Positions 1 to 8,098 are shown, counted from the first letter of the stretch. The stretch is 9,564 bases of DNA from Cellvibrionaceae bacterium (GCA_027012915.1 JALUYN010000508.1:1-9564), one strand, 5' to 3'. A program made the numbers and translations. Notes: generated by a model from the letters alone, not told the origin.

Positions 1-4
1 CAAA

Positions 5-907
5 ATGTCGGTCGTTAATTGCGGTGCAAAAACCCTGTTGTCAGCAGTAATGCTGTGGGGAAGTGCTGTTACCGCAGCTTTGCCTCTGGTTGACTATCCT
101 CACGCGCGGGTGATGTTTTCCTCCGAAACTTCACCGGATGACTATCGTTTGGCTCTCGGTTCCATGGAGAAAATCAATAATCGCTGGTTGGCCGAGCGCG
201 AAGAGCGCTTGAGTGGTCAGCTGGTGAGTCAAACGTTGGCCATTGACAGTGGTCACAGCGCCCACGAGGTCTACAACTACTATCTACAACAGTTAAAACA
301 ACTGGGTGCACGTGAGCTTTTTCGTTGCGCGGGTCGTACGTGTGGTAGCAGCAACAGTTGGGCAAATAACCATTTCAAAATGAAAAACCTCTACGGCCTG
401 GATGATCAGCAGCACTATTCCGCCTATGAGGTAGTGGTAGACAATGGTACAAGGGTCTATGTGGCTCTCTACGCGGTGAAGCGCGGTAACAAGCGCGAGT
501 TCCTGCAGCTGGACAGATTGACCACTCGCCAACAATTAAGTGTGCACAGCACTCCGGAAGTCATTGTTGCAGCTCTGCGGGAGGGCGAGAGTTTTGTGCT
601 GACAGGAATCGACTGGCGGGGCGGCAACCCTGAGATATCAGAGACCCATCTCAGGAGCCTGACCATGGCCTTGCAACAACAACGGGGCTGGCAGGTTGCT
701 ATTGTTGGTCATGACTTTCGCTCTGCTGCACAAGCGGGTTTGCAATCACAATCGTTACAGTATGCCGCTTTTGTGCGCGATCGCTTGATTGCAATGGGGA
801 TTGGTAAAGACAGGCTGCAAGTCTATGGTATTGGAAGTCTTGCGCCTTCAGTGAAGGCCGCGGCCAATGCCAGTAGGGCAGTGACCGTGGTGAAGATCTC
901 AGATTGA
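5..907 (+). CDS. Secreted DUF4892 protein with degenerate OmpA-like C-terminal domain
   Basis: Predicted exported protein of 300 residues. The first 24 or so residues look like a signal peptide: Lys9, a hydrophobic stretch at 11-23 and an AVTA-A cleavage-like site, so the mature protein should be periplasmic or envelope-associated. The central part (about 30-170) matches what I recall of the DUF4892 family, notably LF.C..R.CGSSN.WANN.F at 105-124 with Cys108 and Cys113 and the LYGLDDQQHY segment at 129-138. Residues about 195-285 resemble an OmpA-like beta-alpha-beta fold (VAIVGHD at 231-237, A..V...L at 254-261, YGIGSLAP at 274-281). The Arg and Asp that normally grip peptidoglycan are not evident. 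The start at base 5 leaves no room to see a ribosome site, and a longer N-terminus beginning outside the window cannot be excluded. It converges on folE with a 10-base gap. The molecular function of the family is not known to me; the family call is from memory. Confidence 0.75.
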   Translation: MSVVNCGAKTLLSAVMLWGSAVTAALPLVDYPHARVMFSSETSPDDYRLALGSMEKINNRWLAEREERLSGQLVSQTLAIDSGHSAHEVYNYYLQQLKQLGARELFRCAGRTCGSSNSWANNHFKMKNLYGLDDQQHYSAYEVVVDNGTRVYVALYAVKRGNKREFLQLDRLTTRQQLSVHSTPEVIVAALREGESFVLTGIDWRGGNPEISETHLRSLTMALQQQRGWQVAIVGHDFRSAAQAGLQSQSLQYAAFVRDRLIAMGIGKDRLQVYGIGSLAPSVKAAANASRAVTVVKISD

Positions 908-917
908 GCTCTCCGGT

Positions 918-1457
918 TTAGCGAACCAGAGAAAGAAACTCGGTGCGAGTGGCCTGGTTGCTGCGAAAACAACCCAGCATGGAAGAGGTCTTCATTACCG
1001 AGTTCTGTTTTTCCACGCCGCGCATCATCATACACATATGCTTGGCTTCAATAATTACACCGACTCCGGCAGCGTCGGTAACCTGTTGAATTGTCTCGGC
1101 AATTTGCACCGTGAGTTGTTCCTGAATTTGCAGGCGGCGGGCAAACATATCGACGATGCGCGCTACCTTCGACAGACCAAGGACTTTTCCTGTAGGGATA
1201 TAGGCCACATGAGCCTTGCCGATAAATGGCAGCAGATGATGTTCGCACATAGAGTACAGCTCGACGTCTTTGACGATAATCATCTCTTCTGAATCGGAAG
1301 GGAAGAGTGCTCCGTTAACCACTTCGTCTACGCTTTGATCGTAGCCGCGCGTCAAAAAAGACATGGCTTTCGCTGCTCGGGCGGGTGTATCCTTCAGCCC
1401 GGGACGATTGATGTCTTCGCCGATGTCGCGCAGTATGGCTTCGTAGTGCTCTTTCAT
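918..1457 (-). CDS. folE: GTP cyclohydrolase I (FolE type IA)
   Basis: Converts GTP to 7,8-dihydroneopterin triphosphate, the first step of tetrahydrofolate synthesis, in the cytoplasm. The 179-residue product carries the hallmark MCEHHLLPF segment (70-78) and [12 protein letters not shown] (142-153). By family knowledge Cys71, His74 and Cys142 are the zinc ligands, and all are present. An N-terminal D.NRPGL.DTP.R segment at 15-27 is also typical. The length is shorter than the E. coli enzyme (222) but fits the compact form common in Pseudomonas relatives. The ATG at 1457 is preceded on the minus strand by AAGG about 10 bases upstream, an acceptable ribosome site. The gene is transcribed divergently from the TSUP permease and convergently with the DUF4892 gene, so it is probably monocistronic. 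The zinc-independent alternative enzyme FolE2 is excluded by the MCEHHLLPF motif. Confidence 0.96.
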   Translation of the reverse strand: MKEHYEAILRDIGEDINRPGLKDTPARAAKAMSFLTRGYDQSVDEVVNGALFPSDSEEMIIVKDVELYSMCEHHLLPFIGKAHVAYIPTGKVLGLSKVARIVDMFARRLQIQEQLTVQIAETIQQVTDAAGVGVIIEAKHMCMMMRGVEKQNSVMKTSSMLGCFRSNQATRTEFLSLVR

Positions 1458-1510
1458 CGCTGTATACCTTGGATTACCTGATTTCTGCTTCAGTTGTGTT
1501 ACAAAATGTG

Positions 1511-1560
1511 GGCCGTAACCCTACGTGAAGTGCTGGGTAGGGTAAAGTTTTTTTTCGGCC
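1511..1560. terminator. Nested inverted repeat with T8 tract in the folE/TSUP divergent gap
   Basis: Inner stem ACCCTAC (1518-1524) pairs perfectly with GTAGGGT (1537-1543) around a 12-base loop. It is followed on the plus strand by AAAG and eight T residues (1548-1555). An outer pair, GGCCG (1511-1515) with CGGCC (1556-1560), encloses the whole element. Hairpin plus T tract resembles a rho-independent terminator reading in the plus direction, but the inner stem is short, lies 4 bases from the T tract, and no plus-strand gene ends just upstream. It could stop transcription running antisense through folE or act in the leader of the TSUP gene. The repeat is seen in the sequence; any function is inferred. 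Confidence 0.35.
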
Positions 1561-1590
1561 AGTCTTGGCTGCTATTTCGTAGGTTTTCTC

Positions 1591-2349
1591 TTGGATGTAA
1601 CCCCCTTTTTTGTAGTGCTTTTGCTCTCTACCGGACTGATTGCCGGTGTCATCAATACGTTGGCTGGCGGAGGTTCAAATTTGACCCTGCCAGCGTTGAT
1701 GATGATGGGTTTGCCCGCTGATATTGCCAATGCTACCAACAGAGTGGGGGTACTGTTGCAATGTCTTGTGGGGCTAAGGGGCTTCGATAAACATGACAAA
1801 TTGCCACGCGATGATCTTGGCGGAATCTTAGTACCAACTTTGTTAGGGGGCGGACTGGGTGCTTTGGCCGCATCCTTTATGCCCAATCTTTGGCTCAAAC
1901 CAGTTCTGCTGGTCACCATGATCGGCATGGCGCTGTTGATCCTGATTCGCCCAGCTACGGTAGCGCCTCCTGAAGGCGTATCGCCCAGCCCGGTAAAGGG
2001 AAATCGCAAAGCCTGGTTGGCACTGTTTGTCGCCGGTATATACGGTGGTTTTGTACAAGCGGGAGTGGGATTTATTTTGATTGCAGCTCTTGCTGGCAGT
2101 TTGCGTTACGACCTGGTGCGCACCAATGCTTTAAAGATGCTGTGTACAGCAGCATTCACCGCTATCGCCTTGGGGATTTTCGTCTGGCGCGATCAGGTGA
2201 TGTGGGTGCCAGGGCTGGTGCTGGCAGTGGGTACCATGACGGGAGCGAAATTGGGGGTCGGGTTGGCTCTAAAAGTCAGTCAGAACGTCTTGAAGTGGTT
2301 TTTGTTTGCCATGACACTGTGCGCCAGCGCTGCTGCGCTGTGGTTGTAA
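1591..2349 (+). CDS. TauE/SafE (TSUP) family membrane permease
   Basis: Integral inner-membrane protein of 252 residues, almost wholly hydrophobic, with about seven to eight predicted membrane segments. The N-terminal GVINTLAGGGSNLTLPAL (19-36) is typical of the family's first half. A second Gly-rich segment, GIYGGFVQAGVGF, near residue 155 is its internal repeat. Family members export or import small sulfur-containing or organic anions such as sulfite, sulfoacetate or taurine-related compounds; the substrate cannot be read from sequence. The start is TTG at 1591 with TAGG 7 bases upstream. The frame is closed by TAA at 1543-1545 and no ATG or GTG lies between that stop and 1591, so TTG is the best start (GTG at 1615 would cut into the first membrane segment). 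prmB follows after 26 bases, suggesting co-transcription. Confidence 0.88.
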   Translation: MDVTPFFVVLLLSTGLIAGVINTLAGGGSNLTLPALMMMGLPADIANATNRVGVLLQCLVGLRGFDKHDKLPRDDLGGILVPTLLGGGLGALAASFMPNLWLKPVLLVTMIGMALLILIRPATVAPPEGVSPSPVKGNRKAWLALFVAGIYGGFVQAGVGFILIAALAGSLRYDLVRTNALKMLCTAAFTAIALGIFVWRDQVMWVPGLVLAVGTMTGAKLGVGLALKVSQNVLKWFLFAMTLCASAAALWL

Positions 2350-2375
2350 CGGTAAAATTCTATCAGGGGTAGAGA

Positions 2376-3293
2376 ATGATCGAAAAACGTGAATCACCAG
2401 TCAATGAGCTGCTAACCATAAGAGATTATTTGCGCTGGGCGACCAGCCGTTTTAATAGTGAAAAACTCTACTTTGGTCACGGCACCGATAATGCCTGGGA
2501 CGAAGCGGTGCAGTTGGTGATGCCCAGTTTGAATCTACCCTGGGATAGACCTCCGGATATTCTCAATGCCCGTTTGACTATGGACGAGCGCAAACATCTG
2601 GTAGAAGTCATAGAGCGTCGCATCAGCGAGCGGGTGCCCGCTCCTTACATTACCGGCGAGGCTTGGTTTGCCGGTATGCCGTTTAATGTCGATCATCGTG
2701 TGTTGGTGCCCAGATCACCGTTGGCGGAAACCATTGAGCAGGAGTTTCAGCCTTGGCTTCAGGATTATCCACATCGTATTCTCGATTTGTGCACTGGCAG
2801 TGGTTGTATAGGTATAGCGTGTGCGGCTACGTTCACCGAGGCCGAAGTAGTGCTGAGCGATATCTCCGCTGACGCTATCGAAGTCGCCAATAGTAATATT
2901 GAGCGTCACCATCTGCAGGATCAGGTAACCGCCATCGAATCGGATCTATTTGGTAAGTTGCAGGGCCAGGTATTTGATTTGATCGTGAGTAATCCCCCTT
3001 ATGTCAATGCTGAAGATCTGGCTGCCATGCCGATGGAGTATCAGGCTGAACCGGAAATTGCTTTGGGTAGCGGGGATGATGGTCTCGACTTTACCCGCCG
3101 GCTTTTGCGTGAAGCTCGACAGCACCTGAGTGATCATGGGCTCTTGGTCGTTGAGGTCGGCAATAGCTGGCCTTCACTGGAGGCAGCTTTTGCCAACGTT
3201 CCCTTTACGTGGCTCGATTTTGGTATTGGTGGCCACGGAGTATTTGTATTGAGCGCTATGCAATTGGATGAGTTTGCCGATTCATTTGCTTGA
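2376..3293 (+). CDS. prmB: Ribosomal protein uL3 N5-glutamine methyltransferase PrmB
   Basis: S-adenosylmethionine-dependent methyltransferase that methylates a glutamine of ribosomal protein L3, aiding large-subunit assembly. The 305-residue length is close to E. coli PrmB (310). The SAM-binding motif I is at 137-150 ([14 protein letters not shown]), and the N5-glutamine catalytic motif NPPY is at 206-209, followed by V.AEDLA.MP.EY. The segment [16 protein letters not shown] (88-103) followed by [10 protein letters not shown] (109-118) is the PrmB version; the relative PrmC (release-factor methyltransferase) usually has a different sequence here, so PrmB is preferred. The ATG has AGGGGT at 2365-2370, 5 bases upstream. 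The gene lies between a TSUP permease and aroC; a prmB-aroC pairing is also my recollection for Pseudomonas. It probably shares a transcript with the permease. Confidence 0.94.
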   Translation: MIEKRESPVNELLTIRDYLRWATSRFNSEKLYFGHGTDNAWDEAVQLVMPSLNLPWDRPPDILNARLTMDERKHLVEVIERRISERVPAPYITGEAWFAGMPFNVDHRVLVPRSPLAETIEQEFQPWLQDYPHRILDLCTGSGCIGIACAATFTEAEVVLSDISADAIEVANSNIERHHLQDQVTAIESDLFGKLQGQVFDLIVSNPPYVNAEDLAAMPMEYQAEPEIALGSGDDGLDFTRRLLREARQHLSDHGLLVVEVGNSWPSLEAAFANVPFTWLDFGIGGHGVFVLSAMQLDEFADSFA

Positions 3294-3321
3294 GTAATGG
3301 TTACCGGCCCCAAAATCCACG

Positions 3322-3327
3322 TATAAT
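3322..3327 (+). promoter_or_regulatory. Candidate -10 element of an aroC promoter
   Basis: A perfect TATAAT followed by GCCGCC lies in the 81-base prmB-aroC gap, 48 bases before the aroC ATG. No good -35 hexamer sits at the ideal distance; the nearest are GGTTAC (3299-3304, 17-base spacing) and TTACCG (3301-3306, 15-base spacing). Transcription would begin near 3334, giving a leader of about 40 bases. This suggests aroC and the MFS gene can be transcribed independently of prmB. Function is inferred from the motif and position. Confidence 0.5.
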
Positions 3328-3374
3328 GCCGCCACTTCAGAATCAACCCAATCAATCAGGTTAAGAGATCCCCG

Positions 3375-4478
3375 ATGTCAGGTAACAGCTTTGGAAAATT
3401 ATTCACCGTCACCACCTTTGGCGAAAGTCACGGATTGGCGCTGGGGTGTATTGTCGATGGTTGCCCTCCGGGATTGGAGCTGAGTGAAGAGGATATTCAG
3501 GGAGATCTGGATCGTCGCAAGCCTGGTACATCACGCTTTACGACACAGCGCCGTGAAGCAGATCAGGTGAAAATCCTGTCCGGAGTATTTGAGGGTAAAA
3601 CCACGGGTACCCCCATCGGCTTGCTGATTGAAAATACGGATCAACGCTCTAAAGACTACTCAAACATCAAAGACCAATATCGCCCTGGGCATGCCGATTA
3701 CAGCTACATGCAGAAATACGGTGTGCGCGATTATCGCGGTGGTGGGCGCTCTTCGGCCCGTGAAACTGCCATGCGTGTGGCTGCCGGTGCTATTGCCAAG
3801 AAGTACCTTAAAGAAACCCTGGGTATTGAGGTCCGTGGGTACTTGTCGCAGTTGGGACCGATCAAGATAGAAACTGTCGATTGGAATGAAGTGCACAATA
3901 ATCCTTTCTTTAGTCCCGATGCGGCCAAAGTGCCGGAAATGGAAGACTACATGAAGGCTCTGAACAAAGAGGGCAATTCCGTAGGAGCCAAGATTACGGT
4001 AACCGCTTCGGGAATGATCCCCGGTTTGGGAGAGCCTATTTTCGACCGTTTGGATGCCGATCTTGCTCACGCATTGATGAGCATCAACGCTGTAAAAGGT
4101 GTTGAAATTGGTGACGGGTTTGACTGTGTTGCGCAAAAAGGCACGGAGCATCGTGATGAAATTGTGCCCGAAGGATTCCTGTCCAATCACGCGGGTGGCA
4201 TCTTGGGCGGTATTTCCACCGGACAGGATTTGATAGCCAATATCGCACTGAAGCCAACCTCGAGCCTGCATCTGCCCGGACGCAGTGTCGATGTGCATGG
4301 TGAGCCGGTGGAAGTGGTGACCAAGGGGCGTCACGACCCCTGTGTTGGCATTCGTGCTACACCTATCGCGGAGTCGATGATGGCGATCGTATTGATGGAT
4401 CACGTGATGCGTCATCGAGCCCAGAACGGCGATATTAACCACAATATACCCGTGATTCCTGCACAGCCGGAGTCCTGA
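3375..4478 (+). CDS. aroC: Chorismate synthase
   Basis: Catalyses the last common step of aromatic synthesis, converting 5-enolpyruvylshikimate-3-phosphate to chorismate with reduced FMN, in the cytoplasm. The 367-residue protein carries the expected signatures: FGESHG (15-20), [17 protein letters not shown] (47-63), RPGHADY (103-109), [10 protein letters not shown] (122-131) and [13 protein letters not shown] (319-331). Length and motifs are complete. The ATG has AAGAGA at 3363-3368, 6 bases upstream. Its stop TGA overlaps the ATG of the downstream MFS gene by one base (TGATG), so the two are very probably translationally coupled. A candidate promoter lies just upstream in the prmB-aroC gap. 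A long antisense open frame across this gene is a shadow. Confidence 0.98.
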   Translation: MSGNSFGKLFTVTTFGESHGLALGCIVDGCPPGLELSEEDIQGDLDRRKPGTSRFTTQRREADQVKILSGVFEGKTTGTPIGLLIENTDQRSKDYSNIKDQYRPGHADYSYMQKYGVRDYRGGGRSSARETAMRVAAGAIAKKYLKETLGIEVRGYLSQLGPIKIETVDWNEVHNNPFFSPDAAKVPEMEDYMKALNKEGNSVGAKITVTASGMIPGLGEPIFDRLDADLAHALMSINAVKGVEIGDGFDCVAQKGTEHRDEIVPEGFLSNHAGGILGGISTGQDLIANIALKPTSSLHLPGRSVDVHGEPVEVVTKGRHDPCVGIRATPIAESMMAIVLMDHVMRHRAQNGDINHNIPVIPAQPES

Positions 4479-5638
4479 TGATTCCGGCGGGGCTGCCATA
4501 CTGGCGGCTGTCTGCTTTTTACTTTTTCTATTTCGCGGTGGTGGGAACCATCGTGCCGTTCTGGGGGTTGTATCTGCAATCCCTGGACTTCTCCGCGCTG
4601 GAAATTGGTTATATCGGCGCTATTCTTATGGCCACCAAAATTGTCGCGCCCAACATTTGGGGTTGGGTGGCGGATCGTAGCGGCCAGCGCTTGCGGGTTA
4701 TTCAGTGGGGCTGCTTGCTGGCGGCGCTATTTTTTCTCATTGTCCTGTTCAAACACAGTTTTTGGTGGATAGCCGCCGGGGTGGCCCTGTACAGCTTCTT
4801 CTGGAACGCGGTACTGGCACAGTTTGAGGTGGTGACTTTGGCCCACCTGGGTGATCATCCGCAATCGTACAGTCGTATTCGACTGTGGGGCTCGGTGGGA
4901 TTCATTCTGGTGGTGGTCGGCCTGGGGGCCTTGTTTGACTGGCTTTCGATCAGTTATCTGCCGGTCGCTATGTTGGTGTTTTTGCTGTTGATATGGGCCT
5001 GTTCTCTCAGCATCGTTGATCAACCCTTCGAAGCTGCCCATGTCAGCGCCAAGTCGCTGATGGCTACGGTAATGCATCGCCCGGTACTGAGTTTCCTGCT
5101 CTGTGCATTTCTGTTACAGGTGAGCCATGGTAGCTACTACACGTTCTTCAGTGTGTTCCTGGAAGAGTTAGGCTATTCGCGCACCGATATCGGATTGCTC
5201 TGGGCGCTGGGTGTGGTAGCTGAGGTGTTGCTGTTTTTGGTGATGCATCGCTTGATGCACCGCTTTTCGTTGCGTGGTCTGCTTTTGGTGAGTGTGTTGC
5301 TCACAGTGGTTCGCTGGTGGTTGATCGGCTGTTACCCTGATCAGGTCGCAATACTGTTGTTGGCTCAGTGCCTCCACGCTTTCAGCTTCGGCAGTGCGCA
5401 CGCTGTGGCCATTGAGTTTATTCGACGTCATTTTCACGGGGAAATTCAGGGGCAGGGGCAAGCGCTCTACAGCGCGGTCAGCTTTGGCGCTGGTGGTGCA
5501 GTGGGTGCCTTTATCAGTGGTTTGGTGTGGTCGTCCAGTCCGGTGTTGTCGTTCGCATTGAGCGCGCTATTTGCTGCATTGGCCTGGTTGGTAGTTTGGC
5601 TGGGCGCCCGAGGACCGGAATTTGACGCTCATTTGTGA
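4478..5638 (+). CDS. MFS transporter (MFS_1-like / HcaT-like), substrate unknown
   Basis: Inner-membrane transporter of 386 residues with about 12 hydrophobic segments. The conserved loop 2-3 motif of the major facilitator superfamily is clear at 62-71 (GWVADRSGQR). The N-terminus PYWRLSAFYFFYFAVVG (7-23) resembles the LacY/HcaT-like MFS_1 branch. The ATG overlaps the aroC stop by one base, so it is co-translated with aroC. I recall an MFS gene beside aroC in Pseudomonas, which makes the pairing look conserved rather than accidental. Involvement with an aromatic or shikimate-related compound is an inference from context only; sequence does not reveal the substrate. The 3' end overlaps the convergent LysR gene by 10 bases, so no separate terminator fits between them. 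Confidence 0.9.
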   Translation: MIPAGLPYWRLSAFYFFYFAVVGTIVPFWGLYLQSLDFSALEIGYIGAILMATKIVAPNIWGWVADRSGQRLRVIQWGCLLAALFFLIVLFKHSFWWIAAGVALYSFFWNAVLAQFEVVTLAHLGDHPQSYSRIRLWGSVGFILVVVGLGALFDWLSISYLPVAMLVFLLLIWACSLSIVDQPFEAAHVSAKSLMATVMHRPVLSFLLCAFLLQVSHGSYYTFFSVFLEELGYSRTDIGLLWALGVVAEVLLFLVMHRLMHRFSLRGLLLVSVLLTVVRWWLIGCYPDQVAILLLAQCLHAFSFGSAHAVAIEFIRRHFHGEIQGQGQALYSAVSFGAGGAVGAFISGLVWSSSPVLSFALSALFAALAWLVVWLGARGPEFDAHL

Positions 5639-6507
5639 GTGTCGACAGGCCCTAGTTCTTCGAGAAACGCGTTTGCTGCGTTGCTCAGTGATCGGTTCTC
5701 AAGGGTAATACAACCAAGACTGCGCTCAAGCCTGACGTCTCGGAACGACAGCGTGGCCAGTTGTTCGTCAATCATGCTGTGGGGCAGGGCGCTCCAACCC
5801 AGTCCAACACTCACCATCATTTTTATGGTTTCCAGGTAGTTGGTGGGCAATGCCTGTTTAAAACTGAGGCCTTGCTGATGCATAAGTTCTTTGATCAGCC
5901 GCGTGGTCTCTGTGGTTGCCTCTGGCAATATTGCTGGGTACTGACACAGTGTTTTCAGATCTGGCTCTTTAAACTGGGCCAACGGGTGGTTCGGTGCCAC
6001 CACGAATTCCAGCGTGTCATGCCATAACGCTTTAGTGGATATACCTTGGGGTTCTCCCTGAGCGAGGGTAATGATCGCCAGTTCCACCTGTCCTCTGTGT
6101 ATGGCTTCATAGGCGGTATCAGAATCAACAAACTCCAGTTGCAGGTTTACGTCGGGATGCCTGTTGAGAAAATTGCGCAGTATGGCTGGCAAACGATGCA
6201 GGCCGATATGGTGACTTGTGGCGATGCGCAGATCACCTTGTACAGTGCCACTGAGGTTGTCGATGGAGCGCTGCGCATCCTGTATGTCATTGAGTATTCT
6301 GCGGGCACGAGGAAGCAGTGTTTTTCCTGCCTCCGTGAGGCGCAAGTTGCGGCCCATGCGGTCCAGCAACTTGCTGCCAAGGCTCTCTTCCAGAGACGCA
6401 ACGCGTTTGCTGACTGCGGGCTGCGTCAGATGCAAGTTTTCGGCTGCCAGGGAAAAGGATTCTGACTCGGCGACGGCAATAAAGGCTTTCAACTGTAGGG
6501 TGTCCAT
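5629..6507 (-). CDS. LysR-type transcriptional regulator divergent from leuC
   Basis: DNA-binding regulator of 292 residues, normal for the family. The N-terminal winged helix-turn-helix is clear: FSLAAENLHLTQPAVSKRV at 18-36, then LG.KLLDR and L.LTEAG at 43-61. The C-terminal part is the two-lobed effector-binding domain, including the late GLGWSALPHSM segment. I chose the ATG at 6507 rather than the upstream in-frame ATG at 6618: 6507 gives the canonical MDTLQLKAF start and has AAGG (complement of 6511-6514) 3 bases before it, whereas the extension has no family similarity and runs through a large palindrome. Family members usually repress their own gene and control the divergent one, so leuCDB is the obvious target. 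The ligand is unknown; a leucine-pathway intermediate is a guess. Confidence 0.92.
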   Translation of the reverse strand: MDTLQLKAFIAVAESESFSLAAENLHLTQPAVSKRVASLEESLGSKLLDRMGRNLRLTEAGKTLLPRARRILNDIQDAQRSIDNLSGTVQGDLRIATSHHIGLHRLPAILRNFLNRHPDVNLQLEFVDSDTAYEAIHRGQVELAIITLAQGEPQGISTKALWHDTLEFVVAPNHPLAQFKEPDLKTLCQYPAILPEATTETTRLIKELMHQQGLSFKQALPTNYLETIKMMVSVGLGWSALPHSMIDEQLATLSFRDVRLERSLGCITLENRSLSNAANAFLEELGPVDTHK

Positions 6508-6516
6508 AGTCCTTAT

Positions 6517-6547
6517 TATTTTGGATTCCAAAAAGGAATGCAAAATA
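6517..6547. promoter_or_regulatory. 31-bp palindrome with T-N11-A core, predicted LysR operator
   Basis: Left arm TATTTTGGATTCC (6517-6529) and right arm GGAATGCAAAATA (6535-6547) pair at 12 of 13 positions (only G6524/G6540 fail) around the spacer AAAAA. The core ATTCC-N5-GGAAT contains T-N11-A (T6526, A6538), the classic LysR-family recognition pattern. It lies 9 bases upstream of the LysR start codon, just beyond its ribosome site. A possible minus-strand -10, TATATT (complement of 6544-6549), overlaps its right edge, which would suit autorepression. The symmetry is seen directly; the role is inferred from family behaviour. Confidence 0.65.
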
Positions 6548-6561
6548 TAAAAAATATGAAT

Positions 6562-6590
6562 TTGTGTTATTTGCTGCCGCGCAATACCAT
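6562..6590 (+). promoter_or_regulatory. Candidate weak leuC promoter
   Basis: TTGTGT (6562-6567) and TACCAT (6585-6590) are spaced 17 bases apart and match the consensus at 3 and 4 of 6 positions. Transcription would start near 6597, placing the centre of the palindrome (6532) at about -65, the usual activator site for LysR-type proteins. A weak core promoter is what an activator-dependent gene would have. The match is poor enough that other start sites remain possible. Confidence 0.35.
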
Positions 6591-6665
6591 GCAGCTTGCT
6601 ATCAGCTGTACTGCACATCTGTACTACGAGCAGTTTTATTACAAGAACATCATTAGAGGTCTGTC

Positions 6666-8084
6666 ATGGCAGGTAAAACCCTTTACGATAAATTGTGGGA
6701 CGCCCACTTAGTCAAGGCGCGGGACGACGGCTCCGCGTTGATTTATATCGATCGTCACATTATCCACGAGGTGACCACGCCTCAGGCGTTTGAAGGGCTG
6801 CGTATGGCGGACCGCAAACCTTGGCGAGTGGACAGCATTGTGGCGACTCCCGATCACAATGTGCCTACCACCGCAGACGAGCGTGCTTCCGGGGTGGCGG
6901 GTATTGAGGATCCGGTTTCACGCATTCAGGTACAGACCCTGGACGACAACTGCGACGAGTTCGGCATTGTCGAGTTCAAAATTAACGACAAACGCCAGGG
7001 TATTGTTCACGTGATTGGCCCTGAAACCGGTGCCTGTTTGCCGGGTATGACCATTGTATGCGGCGACTCCCATACGGCGACTAACGGCGCATTGGGTGCG
7101 CTGGCTCACGGTATCGGTACCTCCGAAGTTGAGCATGTAATGGCAACCCAGTGCCTAGTTGCGAAAAAGATGAAGAATATGCTGGTCAAGGTCAATGGTA
7201 CCTTGAACCCCGGCGTTACCTCCAAAGATGTGGTTCTGGCCATTATCGGTGAGATCGGTACGGCAGGTGGTACCGGCTACGCCATTGAATTCGGTGGTCA
7301 GGTGTTTCGCGATATGTCTATGGAAGGTCGCATGACCGTGTGCAATATGGCCATTGAAGGTGGCGCCCGTGCCGGTATGGTGGCTGTAGATGACAAAACC
7401 ATCGACTACGTCAAAGGTCGTACCTACGCGCCAAAAGGTGACCAGTGGGAAGCCGCCGTTGCAGATTGGCGCAATCTCGTGAGTGACGAGGACGCCGTTT
7501 TTGACAAGGTGGTTGAGATCGACGGAGCCAGCATTAAGCCCCAAGTGAGCTGGGGAACTTCCCCTGAGATGGTTCTGCCAGTAGACGCCACCGTACCGAA
7601 TCCGGCGGACGAAACTGACGAAGTTAAGAAGTCCGGTATTGAGCGTGCGCTCGAATATATGGGTCTTGAAGCAGGGCAAAAGATCACAGATATCAATATT
7701 GATCGCGCTTTTATTGGATCTTGTACTAACTCGCGCATTGAAGATATCCGGGCCGCTGCTGAAGTGGCAAAGGGACGCAAAGTTGCCGCCAACGTGATTC
7801 AAGCACTTGTGGTACCCGGTTCTGGTGTGGTGAAAGCTCAGGCCGAGGAAGAAGGGCTCGACAAAATCTTAATCGAGGCCGGTTTCGAGTGGCGTGAGCC
7901 CGGTTGTTCAATGTGCCTGGCGATGAATGCCGATAAATTGGGCAACGGTGAACACTGTGCTTCCACGTCAAACCGCAATTTCGAGGGCCGTCAGGGCTAC
8001 GGTGGTCGCACCCATTTGGTGAGTCCGGCAATGGCGGCTGCTGCTGCGATAGCGGGCCACTTTGTTGACGTCAACGATCTGTAA
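6666..8084 (+). CDS. leuC: 3-isopropylmalate dehydratase large subunit
   Basis: Large subunit of isopropylmalate isomerase, which with LeuD converts 2-isopropylmalate to 3-isopropylmalate in leucine synthesis. It is an aconitase-family 4Fe-4S enzyme. The 472-residue length is close to E. coli LeuC (466). Visible motifs are TPDHNVPTT (61-69), [21 protein letters not shown] (132-152), [13 protein letters not shown] around Cys353 and GCSMCLAMN with Cys414 and Cys417. By family knowledge those three cysteines hold the iron-sulfur cluster, and all are present. The ATG has GAGG at 6656-6659, 6 bases upstream. leuD follows after 14 bases, so the subunits are co-transcribed. The divergent LysR gene and its palindrome upstream suggest specific regulation. 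No leucine-rich leader peptide of the E. coli type is visible upstream. Confidence 0.98.
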   Translation: MAGKTLYDKLWDAHLVKARDDGSALIYIDRHIIHEVTTPQAFEGLRMADRKPWRVDSIVATPDHNVPTTADERASGVAGIEDPVSRIQVQTLDDNCDEFGIVEFKINDKRQGIVHVIGPETGACLPGMTIVCGDSHTATNGALGALAHGIGTSEVEHVMATQCLVAKKMKNMLVKVNGTLNPGVTSKDVVLAIIGEIGTAGGTGYAIEFGGQVFRDMSMEGRMTVCNMAIEGGARAGMVAVDDKTIDYVKGRTYAPKGDQWEAAVADWRNLVSDEDAVFDKVVEIDGASIKPQVSWGTSPEMVLPVDATVPNPADETDEVKKSGIERALEYMGLEAGQKITDINIDRAFIGSCTNSRIEDIRAAAEVAKGRKVAANVIQALVVPGSGVVKAQAEEEGLDKILIEAGFEWREPGCSMCLAMNADKLGNGEHCASTSNRNFEGRQGYGGRTHLVSPAMAAAAAIAGHFVDVNDL

Positions 8085-8098
8085 TAGGAGGCAATACA

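Noticed and set aside
909..931. Stem-loop at the DUF4892/folE junction (CTCT..GGTT with AACC-AGAG)
   Set aside because: The stem is only 4+4 pairs with a 2-base bulge and no T tract follows on either strand, so I do not call a terminator.
4324..4341. Inverted repeat AGGGG...CCCCT inside aroC
   Set aside because: It encodes the conserved RHDPC signature region; the symmetry is most simply a by-product of coding.
3660..4499. 279-codon open frame on the minus strand across aroC
   Set aside because: It lies entirely antisense to a chorismate synthase with all family motifs. Its product is His-rich and shows no domain I recognise, as expected of a shadow frame in a codon-biased gene.
6508..6618. 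N-terminal extension of the LysR protein from an upstream in-frame ATG at 6618
   Set aside because: The extra 37 residues do not belong to the family and would translate through the palindrome. The ATG at 6507 has a ribosome site and gives the standard LysR N-terminus.
6606..6625. Direct repeat CTGTACT (6606-6612 and 6619-6625) in the leuC leader
   Set aside because: Two 7-base copies 13 bases apart are too little to separate from chance, and no matching element occurs near other genes here.
6589..6711. 40-codon open frame overlapping the leuC start, considered as a leucine leader peptide
   Set aside because: No ribosome site precedes it, it has no run of leucine codons, it overruns the leuC start instead of ending before it, and it would begin upstream of the likely transcription start.
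7155..7802. 215-codon open frame on the minus strand within leuC
   Set aside because: It is antisense to conserved leuC sequence, with no recognisable protein family and no independent support; treated as a shadow.
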